Origin: Halobacteria archaeon AArc-dxtr1
GTDB lineage: Archaea > Halobacteriota > Halobacteria > Halobacteriales > Natrialbaceae
Length of the DNA stretch: 64,000 bases
Reading direction: 5' to 3'
Assembly (NCBI GenBank): GCA_025517425.1
Contig: JAOPJY010000004.1
Coordinates: 62,001 to 126,000, forward strand
Shown here in pieces: positions 1-10,488 of this stretch (positions are counted from its first letter, which is position 1; each line of letters opens with the position of its first letter). Position numbers and translations under genes: made by a program. Below the pieces are notes generated by a model. That model saw nothing but the letters and a program-made list of their open reading frames with translations. It did no database searches and was not told where the DNA came from.

Positions 1-1824
<1,824 letters not shown>

Positions 1825-1953
1825 CTCCGACAGCGCCCTTCCCGTCCGACGAACTGTTCGATCCGTTCTTTACCGGTACAAAACGGTTCGGTGAGCTATC
1901 CTTTGCCAGATACCGATGTTGCTACCGTTTCGGTTCGCTGATTGCGCCGTTTA

Positions 1954-2178
1954 TCACTCTGATTCGCCGCGACGTTCGTTTGCCCGTTCTTTGACGTCAT
2001 CGAAGAGGGTGCCGGCATCGACCCGTGTTTCGCCAGCGATCGCACCGATTAGACCGCCGATCGCGCCGCCGGTGCTAGCGGCGTTTCGACTCACGAGCCC
2101 ACCGACGGCGGCACCGACTGCCGCCCCGATCGCTGCGTACCGCGCACGACTTACCATTCGACGTATTCGAGTTCCCAT
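1954..2178 (-). CDS. Small glycine-zipper membrane protein
   Basis: Predicted 74-residue protein. Residues about 14-50 are a Gly/Ala-rich hydrophobic stretch with repeated small-xxx-small spacing (AAIGAAVGAAVGGLV, then TGGAIGGLIGAIAG), as in glycine-zipper membrane peptides. It is followed by a charged, cytoplasmic-looking tail (DDVKERANERRGESE). No function can be assigned. It stands alone between the convergent katG and a divergent HAD gene. A competing plus-strand reading over the same bases is proline/alanine-rich and looks like a shadow. Confidence 0.6.
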   Translation of the reverse strand: MGTRIRRMVSRARYAAIGAAVGAAVGGLVSRNAASTGGAIGGLIGAIAGETRVDAGTLFDDVKERANERRGESE

Positions 2179-2350
2179 ACATCTCTCTACGTGATTGACA
2201 CGGATAACTTATTCTCTTTTTTTGATCCTGTGCCGGAACGACCTCTTCCGTTGGGTATCGTCCGGTGGCTCCTCTGGGAGTGGCTGGATCCACTTGTCTC
2301 GACTGCCGCTGGCCGAACGGCTATCCGTTTGGACGCGAAACCCTCCGGCG

Positions 2351-3001
2351 ATGGCTGCCGTACTCTTCGACATGGACGGCGTGATCGTCGACTCGGAAGA
2401 CTACTGGGTCACTTATCAACGTGAGGAGATTTTACCCCGCGCCGTCCCGGACCGCGATGTCGACGTCGCCGAGATTTCCGGGCGAAGCTACCGCGATATC
2501 TACTCGTATCTCGATGAAACGTACGGCGTCGAGATGTCTCTGGAGACGTTCGTCGACGTCTTCGAGGAGACCGCTCGCGAAATCTACGGCGAGCACGTCA
2601 CGTTGCTCGATGGACTTCCTGCATTGCTCGATGAACTGCAGGCGGCTGACGTCCCCGTTGCGCTGGTTTCCTCCTCGCCCCACGACTGGATCGACGTCGT
2701 CCTCGACCGGTTCGATCTCCGACACCAGTTCGATGAGGTGGTTAGCGGCGACGAGTTTGACGGTCCCGGAAAACCGGCCCCGGACGTCTTCGAACACGCG
2801 GCCGGCCGGATTGGTGTTCCACCCGCTGACTGCATCACCGTCGAGGACTCCGAGCACGGCGTCCGGTCGGCTGCCGACGCCGGCACGACCGTCGTCGCCT
2901 ACCGGATCGACGCCCACGATGGAGTCGACCTCTCGGCGGCGGACGTGGTTGTCGACACGCCCCAGAAACTCCGAGAATCGGTACTCGAGCACGCTGCGTG
3001 A
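2351..3001 (+). CDS. HAD-superfamily hydrolase, phosphoglycolate phosphatase/beta-phosphoglucomutase type
   Basis: 216-residue HAD phosphatase. Motif I FDMDGVIVDSE is at residues 6-16 (nucleophile Asp, acid/base Asp), followed by an alpha-helical cap, motif II VSSSP near residue 107, motif III Lys in GKPAPDVF and the metal-binding acids in VEDSEHGV. This is the subfamily I layout of phosphoglycolate phosphatases and beta-phosphoglucomutases; the substrate cannot be told. The frame is open upstream to 2195, but I chose ATG 2351 because MAAVLFDMDG is the family's normal N-terminus and the upstream translation resembles nothing. Confidence 0.9.
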   Translation: MAAVLFDMDGVIVDSEDYWVTYQREEILPRAVPDRDVDVAEISGRSYRDIYSYLDETYGVEMSLETFVDVFEETAREIYGEHVTLLDGLPALLDELQAADVPVALVSSSPHDWIDVVLDRFDLRHQFDEVVSGDEFDGPGKPAPDVFEHAAGRIGVPPADCITVEDSEHGVRSAADAGTTVVAYRIDAHDGVDLSAADVVVDTPQKLRESVLEHAA

Positions 3002-3075
3002 GGATTGGGTCCGATATTTGCTCTACGAGCCAGCCGTTCGCCTCAGCTTTCCCTCCGAAGGTGGCGGTCCTCCGG

Positions 3076-3354
3076 TTACTGCTCGGGAAAGACGGCGATC
3101 TCTCCTCGATTCGTCACCCGAACTCGGTAGTCGGCGTACGAGAACATCACTGCTACCGAATCCTCCTCACCAGATCGTTCGGACGGCGTACAGAGCGTGT
3201 TCAGCGCGTCACAGTCTACGATCTCGTGTAGCGGCGACATCTCGGTCGCCTCTGCGTTTGCGGCGGCGGCCACCGTTTGAACGACGGCGACGACCGGTGA
3301 CTCCGCCTCTCGGCCGACGTGCCGACGTTCAATGGGTGACTCTTCAGTATCCAT
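3076..3354 (-). CDS. HalOD1 output-domain protein
   Basis: 92-residue stand-alone HalOD1 domain, a haloarchaeal output module of signalling systems. The pattern VVAVVQTVAAAANAEATEMSP followed by L.EIVDCDALNTL and a C-terminal beta hairpin (VMFSYADYRVRVTNRGEIAV) matches the family, which usually pairs beta strands of a sensory or regulatory surface. It has no other domain. It lies directly downstream of, and on the same strand as, the HTH_10 regulator (58 bp gap between 3354 and 3418), so the two may be cotranscribed. The partner and signal are unknown. Confidence 0.8.
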   Translation of the reverse strand: MDTEESPIERRHVGREAESPVVAVVQTVAAAANAEATEMSPLHEIVDCDALNTLCTPSERSGEEDSVAVMFSYADYRVRVTNRGEIAVFPEQ

Positions 3355-3417
3355 ATCTCTAGTACGATCTCATCGAAGGAAACGGCTGCAGTTCATATGG
3401 GAACCGTTTTTAGAACC

Positions 3418-4077
3418 TCACTCCGATCGATCCGTCTTGCTCGCTTGCATCAGCGCCGACTCGACGAGGTTTCGCGTGGCGCGACGGAGACGATTCGACA
3501 CGGCTCGCGAGGAAATATCGAACTGCGTAGCCAGATCTTGCTGTGTCACCTCGCGCGGTTCTGCGAAGTAGCCGTCCTCGTAGGCCGTAACGAGCGTCTC
3601 CCGTTGGTCCGGCGTCAGCGGCCGATTTCGCTCGATTTCCTCCGAGAACTCGTAGATGCGCTCCAGTTCGACCGGAATCGCCTGGTCGGTGAAGATCCGC
3701 TGGAAGGTCGCCAGTCGATCCCTGTTTGCCGCACGAATCTGGAACCACCAGCCGTTTTCGTCCGCCGTCGCGTCCATAATCGTCGGCTGGAGCGTTTTAA
3801 TCGCGTTGACGATCTCTGCCTGGGGCGTCCACTTCGCCTCGAACAGCGCACCCTCCTCTCGGGTGGCGAGGATACGAATCTCTGCAATCTCTGGCTCTTC
3901 GTCGGCTGCTGTGGTGATCTCTTCCGGCGGGCAGCCGAACGCCCAGAAGAACGGCATGGCGGTGCCGTTGGCTGGGACGATCCGTTCGAGTTCGATTTGT
4001 GTGTCGGACTCGGCTTCGAGAACCGACTCGAAGGGGAGCGCATTGGCGGGGACCGTAAACTCCGCGATGATCGCCAT
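3418..4077 (-). CDS. HTH_10 (bacterio-opsin activator-like) transcription regulator
   Basis: 219-residue regulator. An N-terminal ligand-sensing-like domain (MAIIAEFTVPANALPFESVL at the start) is followed by a C-terminal HTH_10 domain: LTPDQRETLVTAYEDGYF, then QQDLATQFDISSRAVSNRLRR as helix-turn-helix. This is the Bat/bacterio-opsin-activator architecture that is abundant in haloarchaea. The frame extends to an ATG at 4128, but I chose 4077 because MAIIAEF is the usual beginning and the upstream 17 residues look untranslated. The target genes are unknown; the HalOD1 gene immediately downstream is a candidate partner. Confidence 0.88.
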   Translation of the reverse strand: MAIIAEFTVPANALPFESVLEAESDTQIELERIVPANGTAMPFFWAFGCPPEEITTAADEEPEIAEIRILATREEGALFEAKWTPQAEIVNAIKTLQPTIMDATADENGWWFQIRAANRDRLATFQRIFTDQAIPVELERIYEFSEEIERNRPLTPDQRETLVTAYEDGYFAEPREVTQQDLATQFDISSRAVSNRLRRATRNLVESALMQASKTDRSE

Positions 4078-4146
4078 ACGTCCACTATGCGTTGCGCTCA
4101 CAATAGCTATTTTCCCGTATTTACCCACGCATCACTCCGGTAGTGC

Positions 4147-6513
4147 TTACTCGACGCGAACCGTCCGGCGCTCTTCCCGGGGGACCAGCGGCTCCTCGGG
4201 AAACGCCACGCTCACGGTGAACGTCAGCTCTGCTTCGTCGGCACCGAAGACGCCGACCGGAACCGTCTCCGTGTCCCGGAGGTAGGTGGTCGTCTTCGTC
4301 ATCTCGACGCCGTTTACCGTCACGCGGACGCCGGCTCGCGCCGGCTCCCCGACGTTTCGAACCGTCACCTCGTGGACGGCGCTCTCGCCCGTCGCTACCG
4401 TCTCGGGGAACGATCCCCACTCGACGACCGCGCTGGGAAGTGACTGGGCGTCCTCGCGGACGCGCTCGGCGACGCCTTCCGAGAGCCCCGCCGCGACGAG
4501 GCCGTCGACGTCGGCCTCGACGAGCTCTCTGGGCGTCGAGAGCCCGGCCGACGAGAGCTTACTCGCCCGTCCGGGACCGACGCCATCGACGGCGGTCAGC
4601 CCGACGGCATCCTCGGCGACGCCGTTCTCGATCCGCGCCTCGAGCCGGCGTGCGAGGTTCGCCTCGTGGGGGCCGACGAACCGGTCGAGGAAGGCACGAA
4701 GCGCCGAGAGCAGCCGCGTCGCGTTTCGCTTGATAACCCAGGCGTCGCTGCCGAGCTCCGAGGGGAGCGAGCCGTCCGCGGCCCCGCGCAAGATTGCAAG
4801 CACCTTGCGCTGTCCGGCCTCGAGATCCTCAGTTTCCGTGCCGACCAGCACCGCGCTGATAGCGTCTCGCTCGGCCTGTCTGGCAGAGACGGAGTCGAAC
4901 TCGCCGGCGGTCGCGATCGCTCGGAGGATCGCGTCGGTCTCGAGTTCCTCGTCGGTCGCCTCTACTCGATCGCAGAGGGCCGCAAAGCCAGCCGCGGTCT
5001 CGAGGCGCAGGTAGTACTTCGAGGCGAGCACCCCGCGGGGGGTCGCCTCGATTGAGAGATCCTCGCCGGTCTCGACGAAGCCGCGCTCGACCAGTCCCTC
5101 GAGGCAGTCCCGCACACGCTCGCGAAGGTTCGGAAAGTCGTACGCCTCGGGTTTGGACTGCCCGCGCACGTAGTAGAAAGTCGTCTCGAGCCAGTCCATC
5201 ACGTCCTCGAGATCGGTGATCGTCCCCATCGCAATCTCCGCGTTGAGATGCGTCGCCAGACTCTCGGCGAGGCGCGACTCGATCTCCTTGCCATCCCGCA
5301 GCAGGCGACGGTACTTGTCGGCCTCTGTACCGTCACAGACCACCCAGCCGTAGCCGACATCGTCGTAGCCTGGTCGGCCGGCCCGGCCGAGCATCTGGAG
5401 GACGTCTAAGGGGCTCATGTCGACCTCGCCCTCGAGGGGGTCATGGAGTTTCGTATCGCGGATCACGACGCAGCGTGCGGGGAGGTTCACGCCCCAGGCC
5501 AGCGTCGACGTCGAGAACAGCAACTCGATGGCGCCCTGCTTGAACCACTTCTCGACGAAGTCCCGGTCGCCCTTCGAGAGCCCTGCGTGGTGGAAGGCGA
5601 CCCCGTCGGTGACCGACTTGCGAAGCGTTGCGTTCTCTACCTCCTCTTTCTCGTCGTGGAAGTCGTAGTCGTGAAAGTCTGCGCGGGCCGTCATCGGCAC
5701 GTCGCGCTCTGCGATCTCGTCTCTTGCCTTCTTGGCCGCCTGGACCGTGTCCTGGCGCGAGGCGACGAAGACCAGCGCCTGGCCGTCCTCGCGGAGGTGA
5801 GGCTCGGCGAGGTCGATCGCCCGGTAGAGGCGGCGATACTTGTCCGCAAAGGAGTTCTCGCCGTGCGTGTAGGTCTTGACGCCTGCGTTCAGGTCGACCG
5901 GCCGGTACTCGTCGCCGAACTCGAAGGTCGTCTCCGTGTCGGCATCGAGCCACGCCGCCACGTCGGAGACGTTGGGCATGGTCGCCGACAGCGCGACGAC
6001 CCGCGGCTCACAGAGTCGGCGCAGCCGCGAGATCGTCACCTCCAGCACCGATCCCCGTCGGTCGGCGTCTAACAGGTGGACCTCGTCGATGACGCAGACG
6101 TCGATCTCGGTCACGAAGTCGTACCGTCTCGTGTCGTGCTTTCGGGTCGCCGAGTCCAGCTTTTCGGGCGTCATCACGAGAATGTCCGCGCGTCGCGCGC
6201 GCCGAGGGTTCAGATCGCGCTCGCCGGTCACGACGTACACCGAATATCCTAACTCCTCGAAGCGGTCCCAGTCGGCTTCCTTCTCGTTGGTCAGCGCCCG
6301 CAGCGGCGCGATAAACAGCGCCGTCCCGCCGTCGGCCAAGGCCTTACAGATCGCGAGTTCGGCGAGCGCGGTCTTTCCCGACGCGGTCGGCGCGCTCGCG
6401 ACGACGTTCCCCTCACGCTCGATCAGCGCGGGCAGCGCCTCGCGTTGCATCCGGTTGAACTCCTCGAACGCGAACGCGTCGGCGAACTCGGGTAGAACCT
6501 CGGCGACCTCCAT
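4147..6513 (-). CDS. Ski2-type DEAD/DEAH-box helicase, Hel308-like, with extra C-terminal beta domain
   Basis: 788-residue superfamily 2 helicase. Q-motif region FEEFNRMQREALPAL is at 17-31, Walker A APTASGKT at 41-48, DEVH at 143-146, SAT in VALSATMPN, motif V around STSTLAWGVNLP and motif VI QMLGRAGRPGYD. A winged-helix and ratchet region follows, then a helix-hairpin-helix (LTAVDGVGPGRASKL). The last about 95 residues form a beta-rich segment (VVEWGSFPETVATGESAVHE and onward) resembling an immunoglobulin-like or CARDB fold, which ordinary Hel308 lacks. Probably acts on stalled forks or structured nucleic acid; the distinction from true Hel308 is by inference. Confidence 0.9.
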   Translation of the reverse strand: MEVAEVLPEFADAFAFEEFNRMQREALPALIEREGNVVASAPTASGKTALAELAICKALADGGTALFIAPLRALTNEKEADWDRFEELGYSVYVVTGERDLNPRRARRADILVMTPEKLDSATRKHDTRRYDFVTEIDVCVIDEVHLLDADRRGSVLEVTISRLRRLCEPRVVALSATMPNVSDVAAWLDADTETTFEFGDEYRPVDLNAGVKTYTHGENSFADKYRRLYRAIDLAEPHLREDGQALVFVASRQDTVQAAKKARDEIAERDVPMTARADFHDYDFHDEKEEVENATLRKSVTDGVAFHHAGLSKGDRDFVEKWFKQGAIELLFSTSTLAWGVNLPARCVVIRDTKLHDPLEGEVDMSPLDVLQMLGRAGRPGYDDVGYGWVVCDGTEADKYRRLLRDGKEIESRLAESLATHLNAEIAMGTITDLEDVMDWLETTFYYVRGQSKPEAYDFPNLRERVRDCLEGLVERGFVETGEDLSIEATPRGVLASKYYLRLETAAGFAALCDRVEATDEELETDAILRAIATAGEFDSVSARQAERDAISAVLVGTETEDLEAGQRKVLAILRGAADGSLPSELGSDAWVIKRNATRLLSALRAFLDRFVGPHEANLARRLEARIENGVAEDAVGLTAVDGVGPGRASKLSSAGLSTPRELVEADVDGLVAAGLSEGVAERVREDAQSLPSAVVEWGSFPETVATGESAVHEVTVRNVGEPARAGVRVTVNGVEMTKTTTYLRDTETVPVGVFGADEAELTFTVSVAFPEEPLVPREERRTVRVE

Positions 6514-6568
6514 CAGGTGGATGCGAGAAGCGGTCGGTGAAAGGCGTTTCCTTCGCGGTTCGTCGGGG

Positions 6569-7165
6569 CTACGGCGCCCGGATCACGGCCACGAGCACCG
6601 CGCCCGCAGTGGCGAACACGAGTGGGTAGAGCACGCCCCCCAGAAAGACTGCGGGGACGAGTTCTGGCGCCATCGACCCACTCATGTTGAACCCAAAGAA
6701 CGAACTCTCGCCGCTCGCCTCGGCGACGACAGCACCGATTCCCAGCACGACGGCGTAGCCGACGGCGATCGGTGCGCCCGCGATCACGCCCTCCCCGAGG
6801 TCGCGAGCGTCGAGCTGATAGGCCGCAATCGCCCCGATACCGATCAAGACGAGCGGCGGGACGACGTACAGGAGTTCGGCGCTGGTACTCCCGGATTCGG
6901 CGATGAGGTCGACGGAGTCCGTTCCACTGATGCCGCCCAGCTGACCGCTGACCTCGAGGTCGACCATGTGGGCGTTGTAGTAGTACCAGGCGACCCCCAT
7001 CCACTCTGGTATATCACTCCCTAATTCGCGGGCCTCGTCGGCGACCGCGACGTACGCCACGAGATATCCGATTGCGGCGGCGAGCACGCCGAGACCGCCA
7101 CTCGCCGCGATACTCGCGCCACGCGATGGGGTTCGGTCCGCAGATACTGTCGTCTGTTTGGACAT
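6569..7165 (-). CDS. Haloarchaeal multi-pass membrane protein of unknown function
   Basis: 198 residues from ATG 7165 (MSKQTTVSADRTPSRG). About five hydrophobic segments are visible: GGLGVLAAAIGYLVAYVAV, LLYVVPPLVLIGIGAIAAY, AGAPIAVGYAVVLGIGAVVA, LVPAVFLGGVLYPLVFATAG and the tail AVLVAVIRAP. A polar loop (DIPEWMGVAWYYYNAHMVDL) lies between the first two. No catalytic motif is visible. The layout resembles a common haloarchaeal membrane family with no assigned role. It follows the PH-domain gene on the same strand by about 50 bp, so the two may share a transcript. Confidence 0.72.
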   Translation of the reverse strand: MSKQTTVSADRTPSRGASIAASGGLGVLAAAIGYLVAYVAVADEARELGSDIPEWMGVAWYYYNAHMVDLEVSGQLGGISGTDSVDLIAESGSTSAELLYVVPPLVLIGIGAIAAYQLDARDLGEGVIAGAPIAVGYAVVLGIGAVVAEASGESSFFGFNMSGSMAPELVPAVFLGGVLYPLVFATAGAVLVAVIRAP

Positions 7166-7215
7166 CGTGCCAATGGGAGATTGACGGCTCCACAATAGTT
7201 CTTCCGACTGGCCGA

Positions 7216-7710
7216 TTAGATGACTGGGCCACCCTCGAGTTGCTGGTTCAGAACGCTGTTGGCATCCTGTGGCCGTGGAATCCGTTCGAGGGTCAGCTCC
7301 GGATCTCCCGATCCGGCAGTGAACACGGTGAGCTCGCCGTAGCCGAGGAGTCGACCGATCGCACCCTGTTGCAGGCTCGTGTTTTGGATGCGATCGAGGC
7401 GAAACTGCGTGACGTTGCGCGAGACGATACCTTTCTCCTTGTACAGCTCGTCGTCAGTGATCACGTACCGCGTGTTCGTCCAGACGAGATACCGCGTCAG
7501 CGTCATCACGAGCCCCACTAGCACCACACCCATTCCGATCGTCAGGAAGACGCCCCCGTCGGTCGAACTCCAGCCGACGATGAGCAGCCCGAGTAACACG
7601 AGCCCGAGCCCGATTGGGAGCCAGGCCCCCATCGTCACCGGGTGGGGACGACTCTCCCAGACGACGTTCGTGCGGTCGGTGGCGTGATTCGGTTCCGTGG
7701 GGGGACTCAT
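7216..7710 (-). CDS. PH-domain (DUF304/bPH2) membrane protein
   Basis: 164 residues. Two membrane helices (MGAWLPIGLGLVLLGLLIVG and GVFLTIGMGVVLVGLVMTL) are followed by a bacterial-type PH domain: TNTRYVITDDELYKEKGIVS, FRLDRIQNTSLQQGAIGRLL and YGELTVFTAGSGDPELTLERI. This is the YdbT/YdbS DUF304 fold that sits under the membrane in bacteria and archaea, with no known enzymatic activity. It is divergent from the multicopper oxidase gene (216 bp between starts). Confidence 0.85.
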   Translation of the reverse strand: MSPPTEPNHATDRTNVVWESRPHPVTMGAWLPIGLGLVLLGLLIVGWSSTDGGVFLTIGMGVVLVGLVMTLTRYLVWTNTRYVITDDELYKEKGIVSRNVTQFRLDRIQNTSLQQGAIGRLLGYGELTVFTAGSGDPELTLERIPRPQDANSVLNQQLEGGPVI

Positions 7711-7926
7711 CGGTGGCCGGCTACTCCGTTCGTCCCCGTAAAACTATCCCGAGAATGGGGTCGTTAACGCGTTGATACCTCGTTCACTCTGCAACCGCCG
7801 TGGTGCTGTCTGTTGTCACTCTCGGCGATATATTGCACATACGTCGCCTGAATGCCCGATAACTTCTTTTCTTGTGGGAATTCCAACCCGGTCCTTCTGG
7901 TCGGGGTGTGTACCTTCACCTGTACT

Positions 7927-9105
7927 ATGCCGAACTCGACTCGGGTTACCGAACTGGAGCGTCGAACCGTCCTTGCGACGGCGGGTGCGGGTCTTCTCGG
8001 TACCGTCGCCGGCTGTCTCTCTTCGATCTCCGGCGACGGTGCCGACGACGATGATTTGAATGGCGATGGCGCTGACGACGGGGAGTCCTCTTCGAACGGA
8101 GACGACGCCCCACTCACTGACTACGCCTACACCGAACCGCCCCAGATCGTTGACCTGGCCGAGCAGGGGTACGCGTCCACGCTTCGGACCGTCCCGGCTC
8201 GCCACGAACTCGTCTCGGCCGACGCGCAGGGCGGACCACTGGAGCTCCCCGAAGTGTGGGCGTGGCAGGCCGACGATCTGGCACCGTCTGTTCCCGGCCC
8301 CATCTACCGGATGGAGGAAGGCGAGACGTTCGAACTCACCTACGACAACTCGGAGCACGACAGACCCCACACCGTACACGTACACGCAGTCGGGAAGACC
8401 TGGAAGGACGATGGTGCACCTGTTACCACGCGCGAGCACGTGGGCGCGGGCGAAACGCACACATACGAACTCCACGGTGACGTTCCTGGAACCCACGTCT
8501 ATCACTGCCATTACCAGACGCACAACCACCTCGACATGGGGATGTACGGCATCCTCCGCGTTGACCCCGAAGAGTACGAGCCGCCAGATCGGGAGTACTT
8601 CTTTACGCTGCGCGACTGGGACACCCGCCTCCACGACCGCGAGGCCGGTGGCGACGCCGAGTACAACCCAACTGAACGGTCCTCGAACGCCTACACACTA
8701 AACGGCCGCAGCGCTCCGACAACGTTCCACCCCGAGGATGGCACGCCGTTGGTCGTCTCTGCGGGAGACACTGTCCACCTCCACATTTCGAACAACGGCT
8801 ACGAGTCTCACCCGTTCCACGTTCATGGCCACCGATTCACTGTCATCGAGAAAGACGGCAGTCCCGTTCCCGAAGCGGCCCAACACGACGAGGACGTCGT
8901 CAACATCGGGCCGGCAGAGCGCTACACCCTCGCGTTCGAAGCCGACTCGGATCCGGGAATCTATCCCGCACACTGTCACAAAGTCCACCACGTCACGAAC
9001 GAGGGACGCTACCCCGGTGGGATGGCAACCGCAATCGTTTACGAAGGTGCGATGGAGACAGACGAGTTCGCAGAGATTATGGACGACGCGGGATACGACG
9101 GGTAG
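7927..9105 (+). CDS. Tat-exported two-domain multicopper oxidase lipoprotein
   Basis: 392 residues from ATG 7927. The Tat signal has ERRTVLATAGAGLLG with lipobox VAGC (Cys30), followed by an Asp/Gly/Ser-rich linker to about residue 60. Two cupredoxin domains follow. Domain 1 has HVH (151-153) and HCHYQTHNHLDMGM (193-206). Domain 2 has HPFHVHGH (295-302) and HCHKVHH...GGM (349-366). The duplicated H-C-H ... M sets suggest type 1 copper in both domains plus a type 2/3 cluster at the interface of a homotrimer, as in small two-domain laccases. It probably oxidises Cu(I), Mn(II) or phenolics at the cell surface; the substrate is not determinable. A nitrite-reductase-like role is a weaker alternative. 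Confidence 0.9.
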   Translation: MPNSTRVTELERRTVLATAGAGLLGTVAGCLSSISGDGADDDDLNGDGADDGESSSNGDDAPLTDYAYTEPPQIVDLAEQGYASTLRTVPARHELVSADAQGGPLELPEVWAWQADDLAPSVPGPIYRMEEGETFELTYDNSEHDRPHTVHVHAVGKTWKDDGAPVTTREHVGAGETHTYELHGDVPGTHVYHCHYQTHNHLDMGMYGILRVDPEEYEPPDREYFFTLRDWDTRLHDREAGGDAEYNPTERSSNAYTLNGRSAPTTFHPEDGTPLVVSAGDTVHLHISNNGYESHPFHVHGHRFTVIEKDGSPVPEAAQHDEDVVNIGPAERYTLAFEADSDPGIYPAHCHKVHHVTNEGRYPGGMATAIVYEGAMETDEFAEIMDDAGYDG

Positions 9106-9284
9106 AACGGTTCCGTTGGGCCTATTCTACCGTTTGCCACCGCTGAGTCACAGCGAGAACGTGACAGCCTTGAGAAAATCAACCGAACAGGGCGACTGAC
9201 GGCCCACGAGACTCCCTCTGCGAACTGCGTGAACGATCAGAGTCGGTCCCGACCTCTCTCCTCACCAGCGGACCACCTGTGATC

Positions 9285-9662
9285 TCACGTCTCCTTTCGT
9301 ACTTCCGACCACAGCTCTGCGAGCCGTTCGTCGGCCGTCCGGGCGGGACGTTCGATTTTGACCGAGAGTGTTCGGTCGTCTTCCAAGACGAGCGTAATCT
9401 CTTCGAACGCGACCGAGTACTTGCTGGCGTGGTGTCCATCCCGTCTGATTTCGGTAGACTCCTCTAGCAGGGTTGCACCGGTGAGAACCTCGAGTTTCCG
9501 GTACAGCGTCGACTGCGGAATATCACAGCGATCGGTTAACTCGGACGCTGTCTGTGGCTCGTCTAGCCGGCGGATGATCTCTCGACAGTCGGGATCGTCG
9601 AGTGCTGCGCAGATCTCTTCGGCCGGCGGTGTCCGCTCCGAAGTGATCGGGTTCCGCACCAT
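9285..9662 (-). CDS. ArsR-like winged-helix transcription regulator
   Basis: 125 residues from ATG 9662. The N-terminal ICAALDDPDCREIIRRL and the winged helix TASELTDRCDIPQSTLYRKL are the haloarchaeal ArsR-type HTH pattern. The wing (GATLLEESTEIRRDGHHASK) and a C-terminal beta segment follow. No metal-binding Cys/His cluster typical of ArsR itself is seen. It is convergent with the multicopper oxidase gene and sits just before the rRNA promoter region; neither neighbour is proven to be its target. The frame opens six codons earlier (ATG 9680), but MVRNPITSERTPP reads as the natural start. Confidence 0.82.
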   Translation of the reverse strand: MVRNPITSERTPPAEEICAALDDPDCREIIRRLDEPQTASELTDRCDIPQSTLYRKLEVLTGATLLEESTEIRRDGHHASKYSVAFEEITLVLEDDRTLSVKIERPARTADERLAELWSEVRKET

Positions 9663-9965
9663 TCGCTCGGTTCTAGTCACGCCCTCGGTTTATCGCCATC
9701 GGTGCGCTACCGAACACCACTCTGGCGATCGAGGACAATAGATTCTTGCGCGAGCACGCCCGAGTGCAAAGCGCGCGGGTCTCATTCGACCGAACTGTGT
9801 CTGCAAGGACGGAATGACCGGTTGACCTCCGCCCGCGCGATATCACATCTTCTGTAGCGGTGCACCCAGACGGATAGCTCTCTTTTTATACTGTCATCGA
9901 ACTGATTGGGTGGTGTAAAACCGTGCCATGGTAGCGGGATACGATACGTCTCTGGTTCGACGGCC

Positions 9966-10003
9966 TTATATACTAACCCTCTCCTCGTAACTAATGCGAA
10001 CGA
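9966..10003 (+). promoter_or_regulatory. rRNA promoter P1
   Basis: TATA box ttatata at 9966-9972 is followed, 29 bases downstream, by the start motif atgcgaacga (9994-10003). This tata/tgcgaacg pairing is the established haloarchaeal rRNA promoter signature. It is the clearest of the set and lies farthest from 16S (about 560 bp). Confidence 0.75.
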
Positions 10004-10095
10004 CGTGGCGCACGCCGCCACGTTCCCTCCGGCCGTTTCCCGGCACGGAGGTTGACACGTATCCGGCTCGAACATGCGTCGGTGATCCGACGAGG

Positions 10096-10131
10096 TTAAG
10101 TGTTCGAGCCCATTCGGATTCGGACGCGACC
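10096..10131 (+). promoter_or_regulatory. rRNA promoter, weak candidate between P1 and P2
   Basis: Box ttaagtg at 10096-10102, then gacgcgaccg at 10123-10132, keeping the 29-base box-to-start spacing. The box is weaker than the ttatata copies, so I keep it as a candidate. Confidence 0.4.
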
Positions 10132-10165
10132 GTGGCGAGTTACTCTCGCTCCCGAAACGATCCCC

Positions 10166-10203
10166 TTATATACTTGGGGACGTTCGGTTGAGGTACGCGA
10201 AAT
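10166..10203 (+). promoter_or_regulatory. rRNA promoter P2
   Basis: ttatata at 10166-10172 flanked by cccc/gggg, then tacgcgaaat at 10194-10203, again 29 bases from box to motif. Near-identical surroundings to P1. Confidence 0.7.
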
Positions 10204-10248
10204 TCGGTGCCGGTGATCGATTCCGGCCCCGATCTGGATCCGATGCCC

Positions 10249-10288
10249 TTATATGTATAGGGGCGCTCGGATACAAATGCAAACGACG
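10249..10288 (+). promoter_or_regulatory. rRNA promoter P3
   Basis: ttatatgta at 10249-10257, with ggg/ccc flanks, then tgcaaacgacg at 10278-10288. Spacing is 29 bases; this is the best start-motif match after P1. Confidence 0.68.
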
Positions 10289-10343
10289 CGTGATTGATGG
10301 GGCGTTCAACCCGCTCCATCATCTCGGGCGAGGTTCAAAGGGG

Positions 10344-10380
10344 TTAAGTACCCCGGAGAACGTACGAATACGTCCGAAGG
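10344..10380 (+). promoter_or_regulatory. rRNA promoter P4
   Basis: ttaagta at 10344-10350 within aaaggggttaagtacccc, then tccgaagg at 10373-10380, 29 bases on. It is the promoter nearest to 16S and lies upstream of the processing stem. Confidence 0.5.
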
Positions 10381-10462
10381 AAATGAGGATTCCACCCCTG
10401 CGGTCCGCCGTCAAGATGGGATCTGATGTTAGCCTTGGTAGTTCGGTGACGCCTGATCGGTT

Positions 10463-10488
10463 ACACGATCTGGTCACCGAACACGGAC
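10463..10488 (+). other. Left arm of pre-16S processing stem
   Basis: cgaacacggac (10478-10488) pairs perfectly with gtccgtgttcg (12093-12103), and ggtc (10472-10475) with gacc (12107-12110). acacg (10463-10467) also pairs with cgtgt (12113-12117). Flanking short unpaired bases are consistent with an archaeal splicing-endonuclease bulge-helix-bulge around 16S, though the exact bulge geometry is not textbook as I draw it. Confidence 0.65.
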
